A stretch of DNA of 64,000 nucleotides from NCBI GenBank assembly GCA_036971475.1, contig JBAIZL010000005.1:168077886-168141885 (forward strand), read 5' to 3'. Positions 9,680-21,147 of the stretch are shown here, piece by piece (position 1 is the stretch's first letter; each line of letters starts with the position of its first letter). A program made the position numbers and the translations under genes. The notes below the pieces were generated by a model that did no database searches, was not told where the DNA came from, and was given only the letters and a program-made list of their open reading frames with translations. Source of the DNA: Prosapia bicincta. Taxonomy: Eukaryota > Arthropoda > Insecta > Hemiptera > Cercopidae.

Positions 9680-10329
9680 TAAGGGAGAAATCGAGAGAAA
9701 GGAAAATAACAAGGGATAATAAGATGGTAACAACAGGAATGACTCAGGATATAAAAGTATTAGGAGAAGGAAGCGAATGTAGGAGGGATAGATAACAAAT
9801 AAACCGGAAATGACAATGGACCAGAAATGACTTAATAATTAAACAAACACTTGAAAAAAAAATAAAGAAATAAAAAATATATAAATTTAAATAAATTAGG
9901 AAGGGATGAACGAATAAGAACAAGGACCTAACCTACAAACAACCTAGACATGCTATGACTCGGTTAAGCTAAAATTAAGAAAAAAAAAACACTGTGTCAG
10001 AAGATAGATTATATAGATAAATAAAAAGACTTATGATTGGAAAGATTCCATTCTATTAAAATTAAAATAAAGAAAGAAAAAGAAAAAGGTTATAAAATAG
10101 ATTCTAAGAATCAGAAAATGATTAATGTACTAGATGTTAAGAGTATAAGAGGATTGTTGATTAAATGTTAATTTATTGTATTGTTAGGAGTTAAGTATAT
10201 CATATGTAATTAGAGGGCAGCAGACAAGCAAGAAGGATAGAGTAAGAGTTTACTCCCAAAATGTGAAAATTGAGATAAAAAAAAAGGAATTTTGGAATCA
10301 AAATTTTTTTTATCTAAATTTGGGGACTA
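9680..10329 (+). other. 3' untranslated region of the retrotransposon; no env; polypurine tract candidates
   Basis: 650 bp with many stops and no envelope-like ORF. Just before the 3' LTR is GGGGACTA (10322-10329), and an A9GGAA run lies at about 10280. Either could serve in plus-strand priming, but neither is a classic long polypurine tract ending at the LTR. Confidence 0.55.
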
Positions 10330-11534
10330 TGTAACATTTTGAAGTAGTATATATATAAAAGGCACTTACAAAATAAGATAAATATATATAAATAAATTCA
10401 GTATGTAAAAAAATTACTAAAATATACCAGTAATGAAATGTAAACATAACCTAATTTCACTTGTGTAGAAAATGCACATGGCCACATTTTAGATCTAATC
10501 ACAAGATTTTATATAAAAAGAAAAAAAAACACACAAATCACTATTTATAAGAAAATGTATTAGAAGTAATTGATAGATAACAATTTGAATAGAACAATAG
10601 AACGATATAAATACACTTAAAACTTTCAAACGGCAAGCTAGTGAAATGTTCTGAAGTAAACAAGATGGGAGAACGAATTTGTGGAGTTGCGTGCGCATTG
10701 ACCGGCAAAAGATATTCGTTTTAAATATTTCTCGTGGAGATATAATCTAAAACAGTTTGGGAAATAAGATTTAAATGCAATTGTTTTGCAAAGAAATTTA
10801 AGTGCAGTTGTTAAGAAGAAGAAGTGTATCAGAGGCGGTGAACATGACATCCGTAAAGCTGTTACAAGGAATAAACGAGAAAATAGCGGAAATTGACGAC
10901 TTGGCCATTTTATTGCTAAAAAGGGAGCGTCAGTTAGTTGGGACAGAGCATTTGAACGAGGCAGACGTGTTTCAGAATTGGCTGTAGAAATTTTATTTTT
11001 TTAACTGGTGCGGAAAGTGCAGTATCGTATTCAAATCATAATTACAGAATAACATTAAGCCAAATCATTGAACTGATCGATTAAGAAGACATTATTCAGG
11101 AAATTATTTAATTAGAAACCAAATAACTTGTAAAAAAATTTTTAGCTTGTAAGAATTGTAACTTAGATATTTTTTTGAAAGTGCCAACTCAAATTTTATT
11201 ATTCAAAATTTAGAAAACCCACCTATTAACCCGAGATAAGGAGAGCTCAAGCTCAAATTAAAGTAATTAAATCAAATTCAATTAATATTAAAATTTATAA
11301 CTAAACTTCTTGCTGCCATAAACAAATTTTAGACTTAGGCTAATAAAGCTTAATTTTTGTAATTCTTTGTGGATGAAATAAGACTTTGTAATTAGTAAGT
11401 GACTTTATAAAAGAAAATAAGGAATGTCATATTAAGATATTAAAATTTTTGTAACAAAAGCAGCATTGAATCGTTATTTCTTTTAACTTATAAATTTTTA
11501 TTAAGACAATATAAAAGTGAATTTACCAATTATT

Positions 11535-11537
<3 letters not shown>
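10330..11537 (+). repeat. 3' LTR (1208 bp)
   Basis: Second LTR, TGTAAC...ATTACA. It is two bases longer than the 5' copy because of two one-base insertions, plus three substitutions. It contains the same short ORF at 10844-10987 and the transcript-ending AATAAA at 11342. It is followed directly by (TA)n. Confidence 0.96.
11342..11347 (+). terminator. polyadenylation signal of the retrotransposon (3' LTR)
   Basis: AATAAA in the 3' LTR, identical to 3894-3899 in the 5' LTR, in the position expected for the R/U5 3' end of the genomic RNA. Confidence 0.5.
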
Positions 11538-11611
<74 letters not shown>

Positions 11612-11651
11612 TTATTTATTTATTGTATTATATATATATAAATATATATTA

Positions 11652-11718
<67 letters not shown>
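11537..11718. repeat. (TA)n microsatellite with (TTTA)n interruption
   Basis: TA repeat directly after the 3' LTR, interrupted near 11608-11655 by TTTA units and short AT mixtures, then another long TA run. It is the right half of the tract into which the LTR element inserted. Confidence 0.95.
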
Positions 11719-11721
<3 letters not shown>

Positions 11722-13105
11722 GTGAACAAGATATTTGAACTGTTGCATTAGGAAATTTGTTATATCAAATAACCTAAGAAATATGAATTAAAACAAGATA
11801 ATCTAATAATAATTATATGTAAACAAATTTGTAAACTGTAGGAACATAGGGCATAAGTAATTACTTGGAGGAGAAAGTGAAATACATTGTAAACAATGAG
11901 ATAAAGGTTATGTTTGTATGAATTCAGCTCAAAAACACACACAATTCGGAATTATTACAGAAGTAAAAAGTAAAGACACTTCACACACAAATAATAGTAA
12001 ATAAATAAACACTGGAAGGTTTGTTAAGGATCGGAAAGTTGAAACAGTAAGTTTAACCAAATTAAAACGCCATTGTAAACAACCTCGTTGTTGCATCAGC
12101 TGTAAACCCAAAGTAAGTAGGTCAGTTACAGTCGACTCTAGTGGGAAAAAATCGAACTAAACTACAGGCAACATGTGTTTTAGAAGAAGGAGAGGCCGCC
12201 ATATTTTAAACAATTTTTAAAAGAAATAGGACGCATTAGTAGTATAGCGTGGGACGCTAAGGTAGCGGACCTGCCCTTAGCAGTCAAGATTCCATTTGAA
12301 GAATTTCGTCAAAATTATACAGATTCGTGAAGAAAATTGGCCAAAGTAAAACAAGTATAAGTGAATTTAAAGATATAATACAGTGTTAATATAATTTGAA
12401 GTAACTAAAAAGAATTTAAGTGTGTTAAATACAAAATCTAAAGAGAACTGAATCCTACGTGTTAACGAGTGACCTTCGAAAATTTATAAGTTGAGTATAT
12501 AGCGCTATAGAAATAAACTTTAGTGGACTTTTAAGATAATAAGGAAGTTTAAATTTGTACATTATTAGAATATCTTGTGATTAATTAATAGTTAGTAATA
12601 AGAAACATAATCCAGTTCAAATAGTTTAGGGACCTTTTTGCTTATTCCAAATTTGTTAAGTTTTTTTTATCAGGAAGCTATTTATTAAAACTATTTTCTA
12701 AATTTAATCTTGTTTTTCAAAATTTATTTAATTAACAAAAGAGTTAAAAATATTGTCCATGCATATAAACCCCGAGATATTAAGAGATCTCAGAAATAGC
12801 CTAGGGTATACAAATTTGTAACTAAAAACAAAGGAATTGAGTTAAACCTATTTTGTTAAAACTTGTTAAGTTGTAAATTTTTGTTTTGTGTTTATTGTTT
12901 AACTGTTGAAATAAAATTGTTATAATGAAGAATTATGAATTGTTCCTGAGTAGTTTTTTTGTTTTAAATAGAAATTCAAAATAATCATTCAAATAAATAT
13001 TTAATAGTAAAACACCATTGTTGTTGTGTAGAATTTATGTTATAATATATTTAATAAATTAAAAATATTTCAAAAACAAGAATACTTTTAATGAATATAT
13101 TTATT
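11719..13105. other. intron; possible decayed LTR-like or other repeat sequence, unassigned
   Basis: No coding homology. A block near 12240-12300 is less AT-rich than its surroundings. Near 12768-12800 CCCCGAGATATTAAGAGATCTC recalls in order and spacing the CCCGAGATAAGGAGAGCTC stretch near 3783 in the nearby LTR, so an old solo LTR of a related family is possible. I could not place its ends. Confidence 0.25.
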
Positions 13106-13145
13106 CAAAGCTTTTCGCCGATAAAATAGTATCAGCATCTTCAGG
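13036..13145 (-). repeat. Penelope-like element tail with hairpin motif
   Basis: Read on the minus strand, this has CTGAAGA, one base, a 7-bp stem (GCTGATA paired with TATCGGC) and GAAA (hairpin 13112-13145). The next ~55 bases, down to about 13036, closely match 42518-42565. The same hairpin layout occurs at other Penelope-like ends in this window (for example 53754-53780 and 22047-22073). Assignment to Penelope rests on this resemblance, as no coding part is attached here. Confidence 0.45.
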
Positions 13146-13237
13146 AAAATAATTATCTAATCTCTTATAATAATAATTATATTGTTATATTATTTATTTG
13201 TTTATTTATTTAATATTCTTATTTTATGACTTTTCAG

Positions 13238-13514
13238 ATATTAATTAACAGACCTTGGGACTATCCTGATGAAACTTCATGGTTAACCATTGTCAAATCC
13301 AACATTTTAATGATGATATCATACATACCTTCAACTACAGTCTCTAGTGAAGAACTTTTAGAAGTAGACAAATCAACGCGCAATTGTATTACTAAAGAGG
13401 AAGAGAGGTTAAGTTTTTTTCCAATTTATACTTATAAAAATTGTATTGTAGAATGCAAGATCAATGAAACAGAAAAACATTGTGACTGTATACCAACAAT
13501 CTATCCTAAAAGAG
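13238..13514 (+). CDS. pickpocket-like channel, second visible exon (Cys-rich extracellular domain)
   Basis: Acceptor TTTTCAG|ATA, donor AGAG|gtatgg. It enters at phase 0 and leaves with one base (G). It encodes 92 residues from LINRPWDYPDE to CDCIPTIYPKR. The family pattern is clear: R-N-C, a following E-E-x-x-L-x-F-F, Y-x-Y-K-N-C, V-E-C and C-D-C-x-P, the disulfide-bonded core of the extracellular domain. It joins in frame to 838-979 across the LTR-retrotransposon-filled intron and to the 54-nt exon at 16079. There is no stop or frameshift, so the gene looks intact. Confidence 0.9.
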
Positions 13515-14579
13515 GTATGGATTAGACATAGTATAGTAAAATCATTGTTATGTTTAAGATTGATGTGTTGGAATTTATGTTTCTTATTTTTTCTCATAAT
13601 TTAAGATTATAAATTAATAAATCAGGTTTTTCTTTCAACTTATTTCTATTACAATTTTTTCAAAGCTAGAATCCAATAAGCTACATTCGTATTGAATTAT
13701 ATATTTTTCTATAAATCTTTTATAGATTTTATATTGTATTTTTGATAATTGTACTTTTACCACAAATTTCAGATTTAAAGATTTCAAGAAATTACTTTTT
13801 AATTCTTACTTCAACAACAACTTCTCAATGCATCTTATACACCAATACAGTTATCCTTCCACTATTTAGTAATGCTAATACTCGTCTTTTATTATTTACC
13901 ATTTATTACTCAAAAAATTATCAACATGATGAGATTATACTTTACCTTAGCTTGTAAAAATTTACTAAAGCAACATCACACTATACAAACCACACTGACC
14001 TTCATCAGTGTCTAGGTTGTACACTGTTGACCAGGATGGAGATGGTTTTTAGGGCTAATGATCTATAATCTGGTCAAAAAGTATATGTGATTTCTAATGG
14101 TTTGTTCATTTTATGATTCTTATTTTATATATTGATTTTTTCAAACTTCACATTGTTCTAATGTATATCTTGAACTCAAATTTATTGTTGAATAAAATGA
14201 CAACTTTGGTGAGCTGTAGTGCATTTTAAATAAAATAGGATTTATAAAAGAATATTTGGAGAGTCAATCTATGCTGACAGTTTATAACAGGTATTTTTAC
14301 GATACATAAAAACAGTTATGATTATCAAAGTAATAAACTAATTTATAATTAAACTAATATAAATTGGTTTAACTGAGTTTTTATGAGTGACTTCCCTTTA
14401 TCAGTAGTGAGGAGTGTGGTCTAAATAGATGACTAAACATAATTGTTTTAATTAAAATATACACATTTCTCAAGAACATAAAAATTTAATTCATAAGATA
14501 CACAAAATCGAAATTAATTCATTGAAAAAAGACGTGAAATATCCATGAGTAGGCTGTGGATTTTCTGTTTTCAGTTTAT
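13515..14579. other. intron, AT-rich, no clear gene
   Basis: At 13985-14010 the minus strand has CACTGATGAAGGTCAGTG, similar to the start of the Penelope-associated hairpin motif but without the second half. Otherwise I see nothing. Confidence 0.4.
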
Positions 14580-15472
14580 CAGTGTACAGTAATACCTCGA
14601 CTTTTACTACCACATCTTAAGTTATGCGGTTTTAAATCATACTGTCTGAGTTACGCAGAAACGGGCCTGTTCTGGAAGAAAATACCTAAAAGAACTTTTA
14701 TAGCGCATGAAGAAAAAGTATTTCCAGGTTTAAAGTCCGCCAAAGACCGATTGACAGTTATGGTTGGCGCAAATACAGCTGGTGACTATAATTTGCAACC
14801 TGTCATAATTTATTGCTCAAAAAATCCAACACATTAAAAAATATTTTTAAAGCTAGCTTGCCCGTGTTTTGGAAGTTGTATCTGAAGGGTTCGGTGACAG
14901 CTTCTCTTTCTGAGGACTGGTTTGGTCCTTATTTCATACCTTAAAGCAAACGTTATTGTCTGTCTAAACGGATTCCTTTCAAACCAATTCTTTTTTAATT
15001 GACAATGGATCTGGCCATCCTCCTACTACTTTAACTAATTTTGACTCAAGCGTAAAAGTGTTATTTTTGCCATTAAACACAACTAGTTTGCTTCAACCGA
15101 TGGATCAGGAAGTCATCAAAATATTTAGAGCTTATTACACAAGAATATCAATTCCGTATTTCCTTGAAACTATGAGATAGAACAACGAGCTCTCTGTTGA
15201 AGATTTTTGGAAACAATTCAATGTTTTAGATGCTTTGAGAATCATTGGACAATCTTAGAATGAAATTACACAAAGAAACTTTGAATGGTTTGGAAAAAGG
15301 CATGCCTATTTTTTTCGCCAGTAAAACTTCGCAGAATCAGTGCCACAATCTGATGAAATTGCTGAGTGATTGTAAAAGGTGTCGGTTTGGCCAGACAACT
15401 CAATTTAAAAACTGTCTAGAAAAAATATCTATGATTACTAGACCCTTTGAAAAACTGACAAAAACCAGCTAG
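14580..15472 (+). pseudogene. Tigger/pogo-type transposase fragment (degraded)
   Basis: Starts with CAGTGTACAGTAATACCTCG, a Tigger-like terminal sequence, then runs within about 70 bp directly into the middle of a DDE_1 transposase (AETGLFWKKIPKRTF, KDRLTVMVGANTAGD), so the N-terminal HTH half is deleted. Further pieces of the same protein follow in shifted frames: the N-G-S-G-H-P-P-like block near 15005, LLQPMDQ near 15092 and FWKQFNVLDALR-IIGQS near 15208-15255. Many stops and frame changes make it dead. No matching right terminus was found. Confidence 0.8.
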
Positions 15473-15807
15473 TATCTAAAAATATATAATAAGAATTTTT
15501 ATCTTGATTTATGAAGTTAAAAAACAACTACAAATATTACAACATTGCTGAAGTAATTACAAGGCTAATATATTATTAGAGTATTTATTTCAACAAGTTG
15601 TTAGTTGAGAATGAAAATTGAATAAATTGTCAAATAATACAGATTTCATAGCATGATAGATTAATAATAGAAATCTTGGCCCCATCAAATGAAAAAAATC
15701 TAGTGGAAAGGGAGATTAAAGAAAGAGATGACGTTTGTCAAAACATATTTTGTATATTATATCTGGAACCATAAAAATTATACATTTGCACATACAATAA
15801 TATGTAC

Positions 15808-15957
15808 CACTTGGCTATAGCAGCACTTACTTTACAATTAATAAAGACAGCCATTTTTAAGAGATGTGTCCTATTGTCAAGTCGGACAGTTGCCACATCT
15901 CTCAAAACAGCTGTTTTGAATCATAAATCAAAAGGTAAGTGCTACTTTAGCACAGTG
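15808..15957. repeat. foldback MITE copy 1 (diverged)
   Basis: Left end CTATAGCAGCACTTAC and right end GTAAGTGCTACTTTAG are inverted repeats. Inner parts (AGATGTGTCC..., CACATCTCTCAAAACAG) correspond to the arms of the better-preserved copy at 37173-37449. It lies in a ppk intron, 120 bp before the 54-nt exon. Confidence 0.75.
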
Positions 15958-16078
15958 TCACATATTATTATACGATGTTCAAGTTTATAGGAGTAAAGTA
16001 GTAAATCAAGTTAGAGATGAAATTAAATAGTTAGTAAATGATTACTTTAAAAATCATCCTATAAATAATGTATTTCAG

Positions 16079-16132
16079 GTAACCACAAAGTTTGTGACTT
16101 GAATGATTTGCAGTGTCTTGCGTCACATCAGG
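16079..16132 (+). CDS. pickpocket-like channel, third visible exon (54 nt micro-exon)
   Basis: Acceptor TATTTCAG|GT and donor CAGG|gtaagt. It enters with one base carried over and leaves with one base. It encodes GNHKVCDLNDLQCLASHQ, the short segment with two Cys that follows the CxCxP block in the family. Phase agreement with both neighbours and the two Cys at family-like spacing support it. Confidence 0.82.
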
Positions 16133-16903
16133 GTAAGTAGTTTTATTATTATTAGTCTCTTTTACTTTAAAATGTCATTTGTTTTACTATTAATATTCTG
16201 TCAATAAATCACTTTATCTTTTTTGTTTTGCCAATAAAATATAGAAGAATAACCATGTCAATATAGATGAATTTATATTCAGAATGATATTACCTTTGTC
16301 ATTTTTACTAGACACTAGAGTAGAGTCTGACAACAAAATTAATTTATGTAAGAAGGCCTTATAGCTCATGTAACTTAGATTATGATACCTCTCCTAGTAA
16401 AATTGAGTTGTTCAACACATTGAGTGGAGCAATGTTTTATAGTTGCACATCAAAATTGCTGAAAAAATATTATTGATTACTTGCATTAAAAATGTTGTTG
16501 ATGGACCCAATTGGCTAAGCATTCATTTTCGTCAGTTTTGGTGATGTGATTTCTGGTACGTTCATGTACATACTTTGCCGATGGTGCCGGTTCTCAAATC
16601 TCAGGTGATGGTTATCGACTGTCTAACTGTTGGGTTTCTCTCCCAATTTTCGCTAGATACTGACAAACCTTTTTTCCAGTCACAACACTTAGTTTTAGAA
16701 AAAGTACCACAGAAAAAATTAACTACCTACAACCCTTCCTTCCGCCATTTACAATGTTTTTCAACTATAAAAATACGTTTACTTACAATGTCAATAAGTA
16801 ATTAATATCTAAATAGTTCTAACACAGTGTTTATAATAATTTCTAAAATATACCTAAACAAATACTATATATAACCCTACCCCTGACAGTTTAATACTCA
16901 CCT

Positions 16904-17340
16904 TTAGTCATCCATGTCCTTGTGAAACTTGTCAAAACATCGCAGTTCACACAGTCCTGGTTCATCTGGGTACACGGCACTAATGTAGGTGATCAATTTC
17001 CTATTGCCTTCTTTTGCACAAACTCGGCATTTTCTTTGAACTCGGCGTCCATTTGCTTTCCTTTTGTTATTATTTGAGAGCCTGTGTACGCGGTTTCGAG
17101 TAGGGGTCACCATAATGAGAGCCTATTTGGGGGAAGAAGTCCTTCAATGATTCTGAGACGGAAATCATACATGCTCAGTTTATTTTGGTGTGAAGCAATA
17201 GTCCCAAAAAAAATTATAATTTCGGCCAAAGTCACGTCTTTTCTATATGTAATTCTTGACTTGGCAGTGTTTTGTGGGCCATAAAAAGCTTCAAGACATA
17301 TCTGTTTGTCTCAGCAACAATTGTCTATAAGAAAATAATG
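16904..17340 (-). pseudogene. piggyBac transposase, middle start and Cys-rich C-terminus (degraded)
   Basis: Minus strand. From 17340 downward: a DNCC...ICLEAFYG segment with one stop and KDVTLAEIIIFFGTI (the typical W/K-x-D-V-T-x-x-E-I-x-x-F-x-G block), then an abrupt jump to LSMYDFRLRIIEGLL and a C-terminal Cys-rich tail (RKCRVCAKEGNRK ... GLCELRCFDKFH) ending at 16904. The whole DDD core between these blocks is missing, and one Cys pair of the tail is changed. Non-functional. Confidence 0.8.
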
Positions 17341-17349
17341 TATATCAAT

Positions 17350-20054
17350 TAGGGATGGGCCGATTCCCAAAATTTTCGATTCCGATTCTGATTCTAAAAT
17401 TTTCCGTTCGATTCTCGATTCTTTCAAGTTATATTAGCTTACATGCTAGCTCTCTAATAATTAATTTAGTTAACATCTTGGTCATATGGCAAAACTTTTT
17501 AAAAGTTCTGTTTTAATGTAATAGGCTACACAAAACCTTCAACCTTGATTTATCAATAGGAATTTTTAAAAGCATAAAAACATATCAGATAAAAGTAATG
17601 ACTTATTTTAAAGTTAAAAATATAAACTTTACAATATTTTATGATGTTTGAAAAAATACCTAAGCCTATTTACATTGTCTCTCAAAACAAAAATTAAAAA
17701 CAAACGAACAACATAAAAGGTAAAAAATTAATACAAATAGGCTAGCTTTTAATATTTAAAAGTCTGGCAGGTAATGTACATTTCTGTTCAAAAACACAAG
17801 CATTTGAACACATTGTGGGTCAAGCTAGTTTCATCGCTTGTCATATATAACTCCTGAAGTAGAGAATGGTTTTTCAGAAAAAACTGTCGCGTGTGGGCAG
17901 GCAGGTTTTTATTGCCATTGCATTTAAATGAGGGTATTTGGCACTTTGTACTGCCTAATACTTCCCAACATCAGAATCTGGACTGGCTAATGGTTCCCCC
18001 AGATAATTGTTTACTTCTTCTTCTACTGTCAATTCCCCTGGGGTACCTTCTTCCTCAACATTCTGCATTAGTGGGGCATACCTTCTCTACATCTTGTGGG
18101 ACCTTTTTTCTGCAGGTGTCTGTAACAAGTGCAACTGATTCAGGCCTATTTTGTATTTATTACTCAATCCCAGTTAGTTTTTAACCGACTATCACTTGTA
18201 GGTCCTGTGTCTGAGGATAAAGTTTCTTCAAGTATAGATCTTTTTTGTTGATAAATTTGGGCAAAATGAATTTTGTTAAGTGCTTTTTCATATTTGATAT
18301 ATTATGTGGTTTTCCACCATCAGTTTCTGTTAACCGTCATCGAATTGATGCGACGGCCAGTACCCTGAACCTAATACCGTCGGGCCTCTTAACGCTTTAT
18401 GTTTATTAGTACTACTCAACTGGTGTTGCTACTTTTGGAAAAATTAAGGCACAGTATTTAACAACAAGCTTTACACTACTTACAGATGTAATTACGATGG
18501 TTTTTGTTTGATAGATAAACGCCGACGGGATTAAAAACATGATGTTATTTTAAGAGCTTTTTGTCCGTAGTTATGGGCCGACACACATATTTGTTATAAC
18601 GTATTGTAATGATTTTCACTACTGTTTTCAAAATTTCACAAAACCTTAAAAGTAAGTCGGAAATATTGACTAAATATTTACTTGTAAAATAATCCTTAAA
18701 AACGGACTTTGTGAAAGTTAAGAACAAACATTGATACACTTAGATAAACTCATCCTTACTAGGAAGTAAATTATAACGTAAATTCCTTAACAAGTAAATT
18801 ATTTGGTGTTAAAACTTTTACTTAATATGAATCTTGGATAGCATTTACTGGACCTGTAGCATTACTTATCAGAGAGAGAATATATTACACTTTAGTTCTA
18901 TATTCAAAATATTTATTAACTCACAAATCAATCACATGTGACACGTTTACGTGTCTTAGTGAAAGACAAACACTTTTATCACCAGTCAGTTTATTATTTG
19001 GGTAACCGGGACATGAAATTATGGTTTTGATGTTTCTTGCTAACACAAAACACAAAAAATATCAAAACAGTGTTGCACAGATAATAAAATTTAATTAAAT
19101 CAAAAACAACGTCTGGTCAATTGGTCCGACGGAGTTTATTTACGTTTCATTTACGGTAGGAAAAAACTATGTTGGGCCAGTTGGTCCGACACGTATTTTT
19201 ATAAATATTATGATAAGAAACGTATATTCATACTTAGATATGATAGGGGAACAAAGTATAAGAACACATAATTTAAAAATGAGCTTAAAATATTTTGGCA
19301 ATTCTCTATGAAAACGCCGATATTGTGGCCGGTAGGTAAAGTATTAAGGTGCAGTGACGCGTTCGCTTTGTTTGTTAAACTACACGAACTATTTCACCTG
19401 TAAGTTTATATTACTGTTTATATTATTGTAGCTACTGTGCGGATCTGTTTATCATGTAATAAATAGTTTCATTTACTATTACAATCGTGTTTATTTTCTT
19501 TTCGCTCCCAAATATATTACATTACTGTGAGAGTGATATCTGTCCATAATATAATTTAATGAGGTCAAGTTTCGGAGGAATAATACAGTGTTTCTGTTAT
19601 CCGTCTATTCGCTCAACCATCATGGCCACGGTTATTCGAGTTTTTACTGTACTTTTTTTGTGTTTTGTTCTGACATCTATAAATCAGTGGCAGTAAGACA
19701 CGTGGGAGAGAGAGAAAGAGTATCGAACCTGCTCTAGTGAGAGAGACGAGCGATGTCAAACAACTAGAAATGGTTACGATCTTGATTGCTGATGCTTCAT
19801 AAATACTAATATTTTCGTTATATTTTCGTTTACGTTTATCATTTAATTCATTCAAATCAACTAATACATAAATAAGACATAGTTGGTCATTAATTATTTT
19901 TCCAATAAATTACTCCGCACACATATTTTAACAGTTAACAAAATAGGAATCGGAATCGACACTTTTATGATGAAGAATCGAGTATCGACGATTCTTCGAT
20001 ACCACCTAGAATCGACGATTCCTGGAATCGAGAATCGGAATCGGCCCATCCCTA
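17350..20054 (-). mobile_element. hAT transposon nested in the piggyBac remnant
   Basis: Termini TAGGGATGGGCCGATTC (left) and its complement GAATCGGCCCATCCCTA (right), flanked by a perfect 8-bp target duplication ATATCAAT (17342-17349 and 20055-20062). Next to both ends are degenerate GATTC/GAATC-rich subterminal repeats (17376-17425 and 19975-20040). A minus-strand hAT dimerisation-domain remnant lies at 17835-18110. The length of 2705 bp suits a former full element, but coding capacity is decayed. The rest (18110-19970) shows no recognisable coding sequence; a GGTCCGAC-containing block is repeated 60 bp apart at 19111 and 19171. Confidence 0.9.
17835..18110 (-). pseudogene. hAT transposase C-terminal dimerisation region (degraded)
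   Basis: On the minus strand: EEEGTPGELTVEEEVNNYL, then PLASPDSDVGKY, SAKYPHLNAMAIK and a weak copy of the L-P-A-x-x ... F-F-x-K block, the order found at the C-terminus of hAT transposases, with a stop and small indels. It supports a hAT assignment of the element bounded by TAGGGATG termini. Confidence 0.65.
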
Positions 20055-20062
20055 ATATCAAT

Positions 20063-20250
20063 AAATTAAACCAATCAGTTGGAGTATTGTTACCAGGAAT
20101 TGGCTCTTCAAGTCCAGAATCTCCTGTGAAAATTACGTCTATCATGCCAGTGACACCAAGTGTGGACCACCATGTTAGACACACCTCGTTGTCATCGTCA
20201 GAGCTATCTTATCAGAGTAGACATTCTCCAATAATTCAACCTCATTATCC
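20063..20250 (-). pseudogene. piggyBac transposase N-terminal fragment
   Basis: Minus strand, ending at the hAT target duplication. It reads FTGDSGLEEPIPGNNTPTDW followed by FNLLI, matching the F-x-G-x-x-G-x-x-x-P-x-x-x-x-P-x-x-W/F-F-x-L stretch before the piggyBac core. An acidic part (SDDDNEV-like) lies upstream in another frame. Together with 16904-17340 it forms one interrupted gene. Confidence 0.6.
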
Positions 20251-20673
20251 ATATTCATTGTACAAAATATATTAAACAACTATAACATACTTCAAGTAAC
20301 ACTAATACGATAACACAGTCCGAATCCAACAGTAACGGTGGAACAAAAAACAAAATGCACCAAAATGTTCAAAAAGACTGGCACAATAACCAATAAGCGA
20401 TACAATGTTTTCCGGCAATAGCTAACCTCACACTGAACCATTGAATTGAGAATAGACTTGGGGTGTACATGAATGCCTATCGTCACGGGTACTAGTTATC
20501 CAAGGGCGTTCCTGCATTCAATGTGTTAATAAACACATTCTGTAACTAATTTTATGCTTGTAAAATTTAACACAAAGAGTATATCCAATTGTTTCAGGTA
20601 TACTTTATTGTAAAGACTTTGTGAAATAAAATATACTTTATAAATTTTTTTGTGTCACTTTAAAATTTTTCAG

Positions 20674-20854
20674 CTATGATTAGCTCATTTGTGATTGGAA
20701 TGGACCAAGACCATATTTTGAAATCTGTAAACTCCAATCAATGGCATTTACCGTGCAACTGTAAACCTCTTTGCTTCTCTACAAGTTATACCACTGATTC
20801 AACAAGCAGTCAACTTAATTTTAGTTATTACCATAATGTTGGAAACGAGTTTTT
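20674..20854 (+). CDS. pickpocket-like channel, fourth visible exon
   Basis: Acceptor TTTTTCAG|CT, donor GAGTTTTT|gtaagt. It enters with one carried base (codon GCT) and leaves with two. It encodes 60 residues including LPCNCKPLCFSTSY: the C-x-C-x-P-x-C-x-x-x-x-Y signature of the extracellular Cys domain in DEG/ENaC channels, followed by a hydrophilic segment. Intact. The upstream intron contains the nested piggyBac/hAT insertions. Confidence 0.9.
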
Positions 20855-21147
20855 GTAAGTTTTTTTAAAATAAAATTTGATTTAGGTATATACTTTGAGC
20901 ACAGTATTTTTCCTTGTATGCTATTTATCACTGGATACTTTTTCATCCTTGAATCCATTATTTGTTAATACCAAATTATAATGATTTATCAGTATGTCCT
21001 GTAAAATCTCTTAAAGAATTCACTACTTGAATTAGTGACATGACTATGTTCAGACCTTACAGTTGAACCCTTAGTTACATATGATTCCAAATAAATCACT
21101 AGTCTCACTTGATTAGATGTCAAAGATTATTTATAAAATAGAAGACA

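Larger units (their letters stand above)
2884..11537 (+). mobile_element. Ty3/gypsy-type LTR retrotransposon, structurally complete, in ppk intron
   Basis: An 8654-bp element with direct LTRs (2884-4089 and 10330-11537), a primer-binding site, gag, protease, reverse transcriptase, RNase H and integrase in the Ty3 order (RT before IN), and no envelope ORF. The LTRs begin TGTAA and end TTACA, a 5-bp terminal inverted repeat. It lies in the 12.3-kb intron between ppk exons 838-979 and 13238-13514, in the sense orientation of the gene. The LTRs differ by only 3 substitutions and 2 single-base indels, so the insertion is recent. Pol is interrupted by a stop at 6762-6764 and by a frame change near 7065-7072, so this copy is probably non-autonomous unless recoding occurs. 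Confidence 0.95.
16416..20525 (-). mobile_element. piggyBac-type element, internally deleted and split by a hAT insertion
   Basis: The left end CACATTGAGTGGAGCAATG and the right end, read on the minus strand, CACATTGAATGCAGGAACG are matching terminal inverted repeats. The right flank is TTAA (20526-20529) and the left flank TCAA (16412-16415), one change from TTAA, the piggyBac target. Minus-strand transposase pieces lie at both sides of the nested hAT: an N-terminal piece at 20063-20250 and a middle plus C-terminal piece at 16904-17340. The central catalytic part is deleted. It sits in the ppk intron between the exons at 16079 and 20674. Confidence 0.75.
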
